A stretch of 24,158 nt of DNA from Gnomoniopsis sp. IMI 355080 (lineage: Eukaryota; Ascomycota; Sordariomycetes; Diaporthales; Gnomoniaceae): the NCBI GenBank assembly GCA_027946555.1, contig JAPEVC010000357.1:1-24158 (forward strand). Reading direction: 5' to 3'. Below the pieces are notes generated by a model. It worked only from the letters and a program-made list of their open reading frames with translations. It was not told the origin of the DNA and did no database searches. How positions within the stretch are numbered: the stretch's first letter is position 1; the number at the start of each line of letters is the position of its first letter. The translations under genes and the position numbers were made by a program. This document shows, piece after piece, positions 1-10,154 of this stretch.

Positions 1-306
1 CCCTCATACTGGAACAAAGTTGCGTTTGAAGTTCTTTCGGTCAGTCTGCTCGAATTAACCGAGATGTAAGAAATAGCAGATTGGTCTCCATGAATCGCAT
101 CATGCTTTCACTGCACGCGAGATCTAGCTAGGCAACCTTGGAAGATAGGCTCCCCAGAGTGAACCTTGATTGTGCTTCGAAGTATAAGCCAGTAAGTATA
201 GTCCATCGTGGTTGAACCATTCTCACTAAATCTATTGCGTAGCTTTAGAGAATAACACGGTGGCCTCATCACTGATTAGGTGTTCCTGGACCCCTAGGCT
301 CTCAAT
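1..306. other. intergenic sequence downstream of the SDR gene
   Basis: No credible coding region was seen here. The stretch is the 3' flank of the minus-strand dehydrogenase that stops at 307-309. The start of the window cuts off whatever lies to the left. No tRNA-like cloverleaf or repeat was recognised. Confidence 0.5.
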
Positions 307-1183
307 CTACCATTTTTCCAGCATCGGCCTGATGTCAATCTCATTCGTAAACGTCGTCTTCGGCTGCGTGTGCAAATTCCAATACGAATCCGCGATCTGT
401 TTCTCGTCAGCTTCTGTGTCTTTTTTTTTTCTTCAACTTTTCAAAGAGCGTCAAGTACATACACCCTCTGCGCTGATCTTAGCCTCTGGAGGCATATCTT
501 TCAGCCAATCCTTGGTTCGCGGGATGTCGATGACCCCGTCAATAATGGCATGAGCAACATGGACACCCTTTGGAGCAAATTCGCGAGCAATGCTTTGCGA
601 GAGAGCCCTATTGGCATACTTGGCGGTCGAAAAGGACGACATGAGCGCATTGCTCTTGACGGATGCCGTTGCCCCAGTGAAGATGAGAGTCGGTGGATAT
701 TGCGCAGTCTGATCTTCAGCTGTCTTCAAGAGCAGAGGCAGGACTGCTTGAGAAAAAAGGAAGGCTCCCTTGCTACATTCATGTCAACATATGTTATTCA
801 ATACTTTGGGAAGAGAAATCGAGGTGGTCTTACCCGCTGACCTGGTACCCAGCAGTAAATTCCTCCTCGCTCAAATCCAGAATGCTCTTACGAAGGAACC
901 GCCCGCTAGCATTGAACACAGCTGCCGCGCATCCTACACTACCAAATTCGGTCTCAATCTTCTGGAATGCGCTCTTAATGCTGCTTGCGTCGGAGACGTC
1001 GGTGCTGATGCCAATTGCCTTGCCGCCAGCGTCATTGATCTCCTTAACGAATGGCTCGTAGTTGTCTGGGTTCCGAGCGAGTAAAGCGACCGGGTACTGC
1101 TGGCCGAACTTGCGGGCTACCGCCGCGCCTGTTCCGGGCCCGACGCCGGCGACGACTGCGAAAAGCTTGGAACTTGGAGCCAT
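307..1183 (-). CDS. short-chain dehydrogenase/reductase, atypical (Phe in place of catalytic Tyr)
   Basis: Predicted NAD(P)-dependent oxidoreductase of the SDR superfamily, 249 aa; the substrate is unknown. The model has three exons: 834-1183, 463-772 and 307-396. Introns are 773-833 (donor GTAAGA, acceptor TAG) and 397-462 (donor GTATGT, acceptor CAG). Joining them restores the family pattern ...QVSG/KGAFLFSQA... and ...ISAEG/IADSYWNLHTQP..., and both junctions keep frame. The N-terminal Rossmann glycine motif GVGPGTG is at residues 13-19. The TGATAS strand (149-154) is followed by FSTAK (164-168), where classical SDRs have YxxxK. To my knowledge this Phe-bearing type is a recognised fungal and bacterial subfamily, so activity may be unusual rather than lost. 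The ATG at 1183 was chosen for its context and its position just before the Rossmann strand; an in-frame ATG at 1273 would add 30 residues of low-complexity sequence. Family assignment is firm, function is open. Confidence 0.88.
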
Positions 1184-2135
1184 TGTTTGTTTCAAGTCAA
1201 TGTCGGTATCTGGATGGATGTGCTTGCTCAGGGAAGTGAGGCGAGTCGTTGTTTTAGCAAGGTGATCTACCATGCGAAGTTTTGATATCGACAGCTAAAT
1301 ACTATCAAAGTCGGTTAGAGTAGCTTCATAGTTCCGGTTTTGGAAGAAATCGCTTCAATATAAGCAACTCCGGGATTTGCCTACGCGGGTAGGTTGATTA
1401 ATAATTTTCTACCCCGCCCTACCAAATCCGTAGAATGACGTGCTTATAGGCACGGGCGTCTACTGTCTTACCTTAGAAGGCTCATGTTGTATTAGTGATT
1501 TCGGAACGCTAGATTGTCCATGGTGCCATAATCTGTCCATACTACGATTACTCAACAGTCCGGACTGTCCGGGCTGTTATATATAAGCGTTGAAAATGGA
1601 ATACGATCTAAATGTCCATGCTCAGTAGCCGGGAACATAATTTACAGGAGGCCAATAATTTAAGAAATCTCCGGAATCGCAAATACCAGAGATATCCCTA
1701 GGATAATATGCTTTGTTGGAATTATGGAAAGCTTGCAAGGAGCACTCTCTTATACATCCAGAGTTAGGCCCGGGTATCACCCACGACTGCGTAGCTACCC
1801 ACGACCCACGCACTGTCCATAAACCTTAATTATACTCATAGGTACCCGTGGGTATATGGGTAATTCTGTAGGTGGGTTTTATCTATTAAAGAATAGATGA
1901 GGAATTAATATTTATCGCTGTGCCAAACGCTGTGAACGTCCTCGTCTTCACCCTCGTTGTGCTTATTATGTGAGGCATTGGCTTTATATGTTCAAGTGTG
2001 CTCATAAGTCTACGAATCATCAGGCTGTATACTATTCTGTTACATCGATCGATTTTCGAAAATCTCATACCGTAGCCTAGAACAAAAAATAAATCTTGGA
2101 AATGCGGTTTCCGACTGAGGTACCTAGGTCCCATA
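1184..2135. other. intergenic region between the SDR and HET genes
   Basis: About 950 bases, AT-rich, with no supported gene. It holds the SDR promoter, the HET 3' flank, a 14-base perfect palindrome next to a TATATATAA stretch (1555-1586), several TGTCCAT copies, and a cluster of TACCC/GGGTA motifs at about 1770-1880. Short open frames here encode nothing recognisable. Confidence 0.5.
1555..1571. promoter_or_regulatory. palindromic element (ACAGTCCGGACTGT) overlapping CGG-N5-CCG
   Basis: ACAGTCCGGACTGT at 1555-1568 is a perfect 14-base palindrome. Overlapping it, CGGACTGTCCG at 1561-1571 has the CGG-N5-CCG form typical of sites bound by fungal Zn2Cys6 dimers. A TATATATAA stretch follows at 1578-1586. 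It lies about 370 bases upstream of the SDR start. Binding is inferred only from the shape of the site. Confidence 0.3.
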
Positions 2136-4215
2136 TCAGATCAGAACAACCTCAACTTGTGGTAGAGACTTGAAACTCCTCTCAAAACGCTTCTTCGCAT
2201 CATCGAAGTAAGCATCAACGTCCTTTGGGACCTGCAGGCCCGATTGCATAAACTCCTTCATCTGCACCGAGTCTTCGAGTCGAGCAAACCCTATTCTCTC
2301 ATAACAAGGCCGAGTCTCCAAGTCGGACCTCTCCCTCAGCACGAGACTGTGGCAAAGCGAGAAGGCCCCGGTCTCGACGATCGCAAGTGGCATGAGATAC
2401 ACTACCGTATCTCGTGGAATATGCCCTGGCCCAGGCATATCGAGCCCAAAATCCGGCTGAAACCACTCCACATCTACATGGCTCCCATACATACGGTCAT
2501 CTGTGATTCGACAAGGGCGTGTGTATAGCGCGGCGAGGGTGCTTCTGAGCAGTGGAGCCCTGAACACGAGCTGGGTCTTATGGTAGTTTCCAAGAATAGC
2601 AGGACCTTCGGCTTCACAGTTGATCTTTACAAGTTCCACGGCGCCGAAGATATCATCGGGAAGTAAGTCGTAGTTTTTCCACAAGACTCGGGCATCGACT
2701 GAGGCCCATGACCACGAGGGCATCCGGGTTGATACAATGCGAACTCCTCTGTACTGCCCTCCCTCCTCTGCGTTTGTGTCGGCTCGAAACCACTGTAGAT
2801 CTAGCAGCAAGGTCTTCTCCCACAAGCCCGCGAGGTACCGATCTTCCGGACTCCTCATTTGCATAGTTTGCTTCGCAATGGCCGACAAAGCGGGCAGTCT
2901 ATCACTTGGATAGGTGAGCATAAGCGAAGAGTAGTTGTGTACGATTCCATGCCATCCTTGAGCACTGGCAGTAATAGCTCGAGGGACGGCATCGGAGGAA
3001 TCGCTGTCAACGGATCGATCCCCACTGTTCACCCCACGGGTGAGTTGCCGGCACTGCCAGTATATTTCACCATGGCAGAAATGCAAAACACGCCGTGAAA
3101 GGCGCATTTCCTGGTAAACCCAAGCCCGTGAAAGCAGAGGCCATTTCTTCAATGTTTGTGAAAGCCTAGCATGAAATCGGGCTGGCAATGATACGCCATG
3201 ATATGGTCTGACCCGCACACCGTCTGTTCCAGGCACGAGCTGCGAATGTGGCAGTTCGCTGCTACGGATGAACGAGTAACACCCTCCGTTCCCGTCACTA
3301 GATTTCGTGGCTGCAATTGTAAAAGCAGCGTTTTGGTAGATGGATCCCATTTTAACCGATTCTTCTTTCCAGTCCTCGACAGAGTCTTGGACGATGCACA
3401 ACGAGTCGATCCATAGGTAATTCGTCCCTATGCGGCGGCAGACATCCACTGCGTGCTGGAAGGTCAGGCTCAGCCTCTCAAACGGGATTCCGTCTCGAAA
3501 CTGTGCAATTGTATCCGTCGTGGTTATGATGGGCCTTTTATCGGGTGGACCCCAACAGTGGCTCAGACATGCATATTGATCTGGTTTGAAATCCTCCCGC
3601 AGGATGACCAGATTGTTGCTTACGTCCAACAGCCTCTTTGGCCAAATTCGTTGGCAGTTAGACTGACTTTGGTCAGTCTTGTTGCATGCCTCATGGGCAC
3701 GGCATTCTTGGAATAGCCCGTTTATCCGCTGGAAGATTTCATCCGAAGAAGTATCTCCTACTAATTCAAAACATTGTTGAACTTTACTAGAAAGCCAGTC
3801 TTCTCCCATGTGATCTGAGACACGTTATTAGCACAGTTTCCCAATTAGTCAGGGGCGAGAAAACGTGCAAAAATTGAAGTCATTCCATTATATCGTTTAA
3901 CGTACCATTGGATCTGAATATGTCAATTGGGTCCCCTGATGCTTCTTGAAAGGGTTGGAAAGACATTTGATGTAGCTTCAGTATACCATTGAATTTGCTG
4001 AAGCGAAACCGAGCAGGCTGATATTGTTTTGGCGCATTATACCGAAATATTTGTGCCAAAAATTCACAAAATCTGCAGCCGTTGCTGCCTGCGCCATCCA
4101 GCTCATCCAATTCCATACTATTGCCCATCAACAAACTTGTTTGATGGTGTAGGTTGCCATCCGGAGAGACAAGGCCACAACATTGGCATTCAGAGTTGAC
4201 AATCGCTTGCTTCAT
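2136..4215 (-). CDS. HET-domain (heterokaryon incompatibility) protein
   Basis: Predicted intracellular HET protein, 662 aa, of the family that triggers cell death on non-self fusion or acts in related fungal immunity. Exons are 3906-4215 and 2136-3814. The 91-nt intron (3815-3905) has donor GTACGT, a GCTAATAAC branch-like site and a CTCAG acceptor; the junction codon is GAT. The three HET hallmarks are present in order: YACLSHCWG (184-192), YLWIDSLCIVQD (236-247), and the LLSRAWVYQE...LSRRVLHF block (about 330-349), which reads RAW where RGW is usual. The N-terminal 100 residues carry CQCCG and CRFCEFL cysteine pairs, common ahead of HET domains. The first ATG of the frame, at 4215, is taken as the start; the codon at 4239 is GTG. 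No NACHT, WD40 or other fused sensor is seen, so it is a stand-alone HET. The partner or allele it senses cannot be told. Confidence 0.9.
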
Positions 4216-4614
4216 GGAAAAACTCGGAACGTGATCCACCCTACTGTTGCGTTGGTAAGCAGTATGGGGCTTGGTATACTGGGAAAAATTGGTGAATCTG
4301 CTGATATACGTGATTGTTCAATTATTATCTAAGACAGAGTTTTGAAGCCTGTTAGCGGTGTGTGGATGTGCTTTATATAGCGTCAAAGATGCTGACTCAA
4401 TGTCATATGTACCTGGTCTTTAGAGAGTGTTTGGGGCGCCAGTGGACTGTCTATACAAGTGCCACCACGTCAGCATATCCACAGTAGCTACTTGCAGCAA
4501 AAGGCGCAGGGGGCGAGGACTCCGGGATCTGATGAACTACAGCAAGGGACGCAGCATAGACGGTACGTAGTGAACTGAAGTATTAGTGATAAATAATTTC
4601 AAAGACTGGCGCAG
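4216..4614. other. intergenic region: HET promoter and 3' flank of the coiled-coil gene
   Basis: About 400 bases without a supported gene. It contains a good TATA-box candidate for the HET gene (4372-4379); nothing else was recognised. Confidence 0.45.
4372..4379 (-). promoter_or_regulatory. candidate TATA box of the HET gene
   Basis: On the minus strand the bases read TATATAAA, about 157-164 bases upstream of the HET start codon at 4215. Spacing and sequence fit a core promoter. Confidence 0.4.
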
Positions 4615-5091
4615 CTATTTGGACTGGTCGCCCTCGTCTAGCCTACTTCCCTTCGCTTTCTGTTCAGCTTGCGCAGCTTGCTCTAACAACTCTCGCTGTT
4701 CTTGCTCTCTAATCGCCTCGTCCAATTCCCGGGCATTCTCTTCTTCTATCTGCCGCACGGCCTCCATGGCGCGATCGGGAGAAACACCAACCTTGGCGCA
4801 AACTGATTGTTGAAAGAACCAAGTCAATCAAAGGCTTGCATTCAGACAGGTTTGATTGTGGCGTTACTCACTTCTACTTATGTCTTCGGGGGTCTGGGGC
4901 TTGAGCTTGGCCATATGTCTTTCAAAAAGAATCCTCGTGGGGGTGAAAGGCGTCCCATCAGGCGTTACATAACGGGGGTCAAACTGAAATTCCTCGGGAT
5001 CACTTGTCTGTTTTCCTGGTTCGCCTGAGTGCTGCTGGTAACTGTTTGTCGTTGTGTCGTCTTGCTTATTATGCGGGGTAGAGGAAGCCAT
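4615..5091 (-). CDS. small coiled-coil protein, function unknown
   Basis: A 135-aa protein from two exons, 4872-5091 and 4615-4802. The 69-nt intron (4803-4871) has a consensus GTGAGT donor and an AATCAG acceptor; the split codon gives Ile74 and frame is kept. The N-terminal 35 residues are polar and low-complexity. Residues 36-72 form a compact stretch (FDPRYVTPDGTPFTPTRILF and following) that looks conserved rather than random. Residues 82-125 are rich in Glu, Gln and Ala with heptad-like spacing, predicting a helix or coiled coil. No signal peptide, membrane segment or known domain was recognised. An in-frame upstream ATG at 5244 would add 51 residues; the ATG at 5091 is preferred because the preceding sequence looks like leader. 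I do not recognise the family. Confidence 0.68.
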
Positions 5092-6107
5092 GATACTGGG
5101 GAATCGAAAATCAAAAGATATTGGGTTCGAATATTTGGTATTGGCAGAGCCCAGTGTACGTGAATGTGTACGGAGAACGAATGCGATCACGTCAAAAGGG
5201 GGAGAGCATTTGAGGATGGAGGCGAAAGCTGCGAAAAGACGCAATTATTAATTGGGCAGGTTGGAACTGTTCAGTATTGTGAAGCTTAGCTAGCAACATT
5301 CTGGTGTGCCTAATCGCATTTTAACTTTGGGAGGTGGTTGACCACCCAACAAACGCGCCAGGGAGCCCTACCTCATTCTATACTAAGCGAGGTGCATACG
5401 CACAAACGCGATTCTCTATAACGGAGACGGTCTTGTATGGAGACCCGAGGCAAATCTTCACCGTACAAGAAAACTGAACGACGTGGGATTAAGGGGTTCA
5501 GAACTTCAGACGGCGTTCTGCCGGCCATGCACGGAGAAGTCTGATTTCCTACGTTGAATGGGCTATTTTTCAGGTCATCCGATGTCAATAGAAGAACCGT
5601 AGCCGCAGGAACCCTGATCATAACGCTAATTACCAGACAATCTGAACGTCACAATGGCGAGGATGTACATTACCAACCAGCCTGTCCACTGAAAGCCCGA
5701 CACCAGCACATGGCTCTACTTACGTGATATATTGATACGAATATTCTCCGCAGTCCATAGCCCTCAAAAATTTGGAAACCTCTTCAAAGTCCAGGGTCGT
5801 ATGAATGAGGCCACTGTCGCTGCGGTGTACGTCTTATCGCTTTTCCTGCCCAGTGCTGTGAGGATCAACCCTCCAACCACGGGAGGAGGAGTACACGGCA
5901 GCCTGGTACTTGCCTATCCTTGCAGTTGTCTCTCTGATAATGATTCTCGTATATAATATTCTATCAAAGCATCCTCTATTGCTTAAATCCTCCCCATAGG
6001 TGACAGGCTTGCGTCGAAGATATCTAAAACAGACGGTATATACTCCGTAATTTTGTGTCTCATGACATAAAATAGCTCCAACATGAGCGCTGACCTTTGA
6101 AAATCTT
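5092..6107. other. long intergenic region
   Basis: About 1 kb between the coiled-coil gene promoter and the 3' end of the flavin-reductase gene. Short open frames on both strands lack any recognisable product. A near-palindrome GGTGGT-TG-ACCACC sits at 5333-5346. No tRNA, repeat or transposon signal was seen. Confidence 0.45.
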
Positions 6108-7245
6108 TCATATCTTCTGCTGCGCACTTTGGGCCGCCTTCGAGTCCGGGCCTCCTTTCTCAGCCTCAAGTTTCTGGTACGCTTCCATTCCACCAAGGTC
6201 CTTGTCAAAGTCCGGACGTAGGAGTTCAATGCCATCAATTGTACGGCCATACGTGATTCCGCCGAGCCTGCTCACAGGCTTCAGGACCTGTAAAGAGAGT
6301 TAGTCTAACAACGCCAAGGCAGTTGCAGCCTCACAAACAAGCCCAAGTCATATTGAGATGGGGGCAAGGCTGGGAAAAGTCTCATACCGCAGGATCGATC
6401 AAATTTCGTTCCTCATTCACAGCATCCTCCCGCGCCCAGAATCTCACTCCCTCCACGACGGCCATGGTCCCGCTCATCTTCCCGGGTCGACTGCGGCTCT
6501 CAAACTCCTTCAAGCTTTCCAACTTTCCCTCGATAGCAAACACGGCCTCCTTTACCCTCGCACACTTTACCGTCTCACAATCATAGCCCGGGGTCAAACC
6601 ACTGATAACCCATTCGCTCGTCCCATAGGGAGCATTGACCGACGTCGAGTTTGCCGCTTCCAGGAAATGCTCGCTGATAATATTGATCGTGCACTCGCCC
6701 GTTTCCTTCAGATTATACAGACTATGCTTGCTCTGCTCGCTGTTCTCGATACTGCTTGCAAAGCCAATGATGAACAGTGGGGGGTCATGGTTGATTAGTT
6801 GGAAGTAGCTAAACGGAGCGAGATTCGTCGTCTTCCCGTCCTTGCTCCTCGTCGACACGAACGCGATGGGCCGCGGGACGACAGCGCTGATGAGGAGCTT
6901 GTAGTTGTTCACAGGGCTGCGGCCTTCGGCGTTGGGATCGATGGTGACGTGCTTGGCATCACCGGTGGGTAGATTATTGGCACCGCCGCCAGCCTTCCAA
7001 TCAGGTTGTGGGGTCTGTGTGTAGGAGAAGGCTGCATCACGGTCGAACGGAGGCCGGGACGCTTCGACGCCCTTGAAGTCCGGATGCGGGTTGCGCTTGA
7101 TATCGGATTCCTTCATCCTGAGAGCGGGGTGGGTCGTCAAAGTTGCACGGCTTGCTCTGGTACTTGGGATGAAGAAGGATACAGTGGGAGGAATCCGGCG
7201 GAGCGCGGACAGGACGCCTATTGTACGTGTTTGTAGGTGACTCAT
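6108..7245 (-). CDS. flavin reductase-like FMN-binding domain protein
   Basis: A 345-aa member of the flavin reductase-like, split-barrel FMN-binding family, likely using reduced flavin or acting as a flavoprotein oxidoreductase; the substrate is unknown. Exons are 6388-7245 and 6108-6287. The 100-nt intron (6288-6387) has donor GTATGA and acceptor TACAG, in phase 0, restoring ...NLIDPA/VLKPVSRLGG.... Core motifs are NNYKLLISAVVPRPIAFVST (113-132), NLAPFSYFQ (141-149), DPPLFIIGF (154-162) and the C-terminal SRLGGITYGR segment. Residues 1-43 are rich in Arg, Ser and Thr with almost no acidic residues, resembling a mitochondrial presequence. An in-frame Met44 (ATG at 7114-7116), beginning MKESDIKRNPHPDF, is where many homologues as I recall them start, giving a 302-aa cytosolic form. 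The C-terminus is charged and probably flexible. Confidence 0.87.
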
Positions 7246-7761
7246 GAAAAATATGCGCAGTGTTTTGGGAAATCGTGATTACAAAGTGGCTTTGTATCAC
7301 GGTTCGCCTCGGCTCCGGGGAGCAAGAGGAAGAGCTATAAAGTATCGGCATCTCGGGAAGGTTCAGCGGGTAATGACGCAACCTATTGCATTCACGTTAG
7401 GCTTACATCATCCACTAAGAATAATCACAGACTACCTAAGTACTTCTAATGTTAGACCCTAAAGGTAGTGAGCGTGTGCACAGCCGCAACTGCTGAGTGC
7501 AAGGTCCACTCCGAATTATCCAGAACAGCAAAATATAAGTGGACTGTTTCTGGGAAAGATAAGGGATTGGCAGAGGCGCCATTTTCTTGTGGCCGTAAAG
7601 CTAGTCCTCGAATTATTATATCACATAACCTAGGTACGATGCGTGTACGGTGTGACAGACATCGTCTCCATTCTAGTCCCATTTTCCTGATCTTCCGTGC
7701 TCTTAAGATGAGAAAAAAATGGCATACATGTATCCCAAAGGCCATGACTGACTCCTTAAAT
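7246..7761. other. intergenic region
   Basis: About 500 bases between the flavin-reductase promoter and the 3' end of the secreted nuclease-like gene. No supported feature; the open frames here are short, or run antisense into the neighbouring gene. Confidence 0.45.
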
Positions 7762-9372
7762 TCATGTCCAAGCCCACTTGTTTTGCCCACCGTTCTTCCC
7801 ATTCAGACTGTCATCGTAGGGTTGTTTGTAATTATACGGTCCTTTCGGCATTGGGGTATTACGAATTGTTACCTGACCATAGTGATCGTAGTACTCATCG
7901 TAAGTCATCAATGCCCACCCAGGATCCAGAGGTGCCTTGCTTTCAGGCCAGCACGGGTTATCCTTCAGGCCATCACCACTCGTGCCGGAGCCGTAATCCT
8001 TTTTGTCGAAGCTGGTGATGGTGAATTCTGGACGGTACGCAGCTGTGATAGCGACGGAATACTCTGTGGAGGCTGCATTGAAGTATGAGAAAGTTGTCAA
8101 TTTGTTTTGATTCAGTAGTCAAAACTTACTCGGATCGATACTCGTACTGTCCACTACCCCAGCTCGTTTGTTCGCAGCTGCATCGATCACTGCGGCATCG
8201 GAATCTGGCAGCGCATTTGTAAAACATATACCAGTCCACATCTTCGCCGCCGCTTGGTTTTCCGAGGCAGGGAGAACTCGTAAGCGCTGGCCTGCTTTCG
8301 TTGTACCGCGATCCTTGGCGACAGGCCCGGTTGGGTCTACGAGGTAGACGGGCGGATATTCGTCACGATCACACTTGGGGTTCATGTTCGAGAGGCTTGG
8401 ATCGATCCAGCCCTTGCCGTTACGTGAGGTGGACCATTTGTCCACAATGCCTGTATCCTTGCGGTCATTAGCAGAGGTGGCAGCGGCTTCTGGACATGTC
8501 AGCGTGGCCCATTGTTTGTTATTCGCGATTACGGAGCTATAATGATAGCATGCCTGGCCATATTCCTGTTTGCACGTGGCTGTGACTTGAGTGGGGGCCA
8601 CGTTGTTCGCGTAGACCAGAGACGTTATCATTGTCTGATGTGTGGTTGTGACCTTTGCATTATTACAGTCAACTTCGTAGGAGACGATAGTATTCTTGGC
8701 ACCTGTAAATGGCTTTGCAAGAACTTTCTGGGCTGGTGCACGTTGGATATTACAAGCCCCAGTTGCTGTTGCTGTAGATGATGTTGTCGTGACGGAAGAA
8801 GCCGAAGTACCGGAACGAATTGATGTCGTTAGGCCAGATGGGACTTTGCTCAAGGTCGATTGGCTTGAGAGAGGCTTTTCAGATATCGTATTTGATATTG
8901 GCTCAGAGCTGCTCAACTTCGCCTGCGAAGTGGTCTTGATACTTTGAGAAGTGGTTACCTGGGCCTTAGAGCTAGTCGTTGTTTGCAGTGTGGTTTTACT
9001 TGATGATTTTGTCGTTGGTGAGGTCGTTACTTGCTGTGTGGTCTTTGGGGTTGTCGTTTTCGCCGTTGACGTGACCTGCTTGGAAGTCGTCTTGGAAGTC
9101 ATCTTGGCTTTGGAGGTTGTCTTTTTCAGAGATTTGCCTCGTTTGTCGAGAGAACCTTCGTGTATCCCGCTCCCTAGACACATTGCTTCAGAGCCGCTGC
9201 AATCCTTTGACCTATTTCCGTTGACCAAAACGACATGATTCGAGCAGTTTGAGCGACAAGATTGATTGAAATGATTTGGATACCGGCTCGCAACATCATT
9301 TTCTTTGAAAGAGGGTACGCTCAAACATCCTATGAAGGTAGGAAAAGCATTTAGAAAGAGAAAGAGTTTCAT
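7762..9372 (-). CDS. secreted S/T-rich protein with NucA/NucB-like nuclease domain
   Basis: A 517-aa predicted extracellular protein from exons 8130-9372 and 7762-8072. The 57-nt intron (8073-8129) has donor GTAAGT and acceptor TGCAG, phase 1. The start at 9372 gives a clean signal peptide (MKLFLFLNAFPTFIGCLS). A short Cys-bearing head follows (C39, C43, C58, C65), then a Lys-Arg Kex2-type site (78-79). Residues 82-205 form a Thr/Ser/Lys-rich linker, probably O-glycosylated or wall-associated. The C-terminal domain (from about 205) has paired cysteines, CDRDEYP (334-340) and ENQAAAKMW (371-379). These resemble the C-DEYP and E-N signature of NucA/NucB-type DNases. The domain match is from memory of motifs, not a search. 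Catalysis is not proven; a role in nucleic-acid scavenging or microbial competition is inference. An upstream in-frame ATG at 9438 would bury the signal peptide and is disfavoured. Confidence 0.78.
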
Positions 9373-9499
9373 GGTGAAGAAATTAAGGGAACCCCAAACC
9401 AGGGGGTTATGAGAGCAGTTGGGCAGAAGTGAAAGCAATATCTCGAAGGTATCTGTCTGTCTAGTGAAAACAAAGCGTTCGGGACAACTTGAAATGCAG

Positions 9500-9507
9500 T
9501 ATATATA
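9500..9507 (-). promoter_or_regulatory. candidate TATA box of the secreted nuclease-like gene
   Basis: TATATATA lies about 128-135 bases upstream of the start codon at 9372, a position that fits a fungal core promoter. Confidence 0.4.
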
Positions 9508-10135
9508 GTGAATTGTACTTTATAGATGCGATCTCGTTCTCGGAGAGGCCTTGTCTAGCATCGCAACTGAGGTCGAAGCCTCATGTGGCCACCCGGGCAG
9601 TGTGTCAACTCATGAGAGCCGGCCATGCAATAGGAGACACAGGCTCAATAGAGAGACCGCGGCCATGATTACTCAAATTCAAGATTACATGCGGTCAAAT
9701 GCAATGGCGAGGTATCGTATTTGAAACCATCAGCACTGTCGTACAATACCTAGGTATGCGCCAAGTTCCCTTTTCTAACGGCCGTCATTCTACATATCAG
9801 CGACAGTCTAAATTTGGGACTGGATTTTGACTGCGCCGAGGGGCGACCGGATGTTCCGACAATAATGACCAATATTTTAAAAATTCTAATGGCTTACAGA
9901 TCATTCGGGCCAGGAGAAGGCGTTGAGGATTTTCCCATGCCTCTGTGAAAGGCCGCATTAGCTGACAGCGACAGTGACACTGGCCTGTGTCACCAATAAA
10001 TCACCAATAATAGGGAACTCTGAGACGTCAGCAGCCCACGACATGTTGCCCTCCCGTTTGGTACTCCAATTATCAGGATTTGTGGCGGCCGTTCACGGGT
10101 TGGATGCGAGTTGGTACGCGGACCCAACAACCTCG

Positions 10136-10154
10136 CAAATTGAGTTGCAATTTG
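10136..10154. repeat. short inverted repeat (7-bp stem, 5-nt loop)
   Basis: CAAATTG and CAATTTG flank AGTTG. It is in the divergent promoter region; the role is unknown and it may be chance. Confidence 0.25.

Noticed and set aside
4216..4239. HET protein start at 4239
   Set aside because: The codon there is GTG, not ATG; the first ATG of the frame is at 4215.
5834..6250. 138-aa minus-strand frame
   Set aside because: It overlaps the second exon of the flavin-reductase gene out of frame, and that exon's true frame matches the family; the rest is Arg-rich noise.
7468..8088. 206-aa plus-strand open frame
   Set aside because: It runs antisense through the last exon of the secreted nuclease-like gene and its 3' flank; no recognisable protein.
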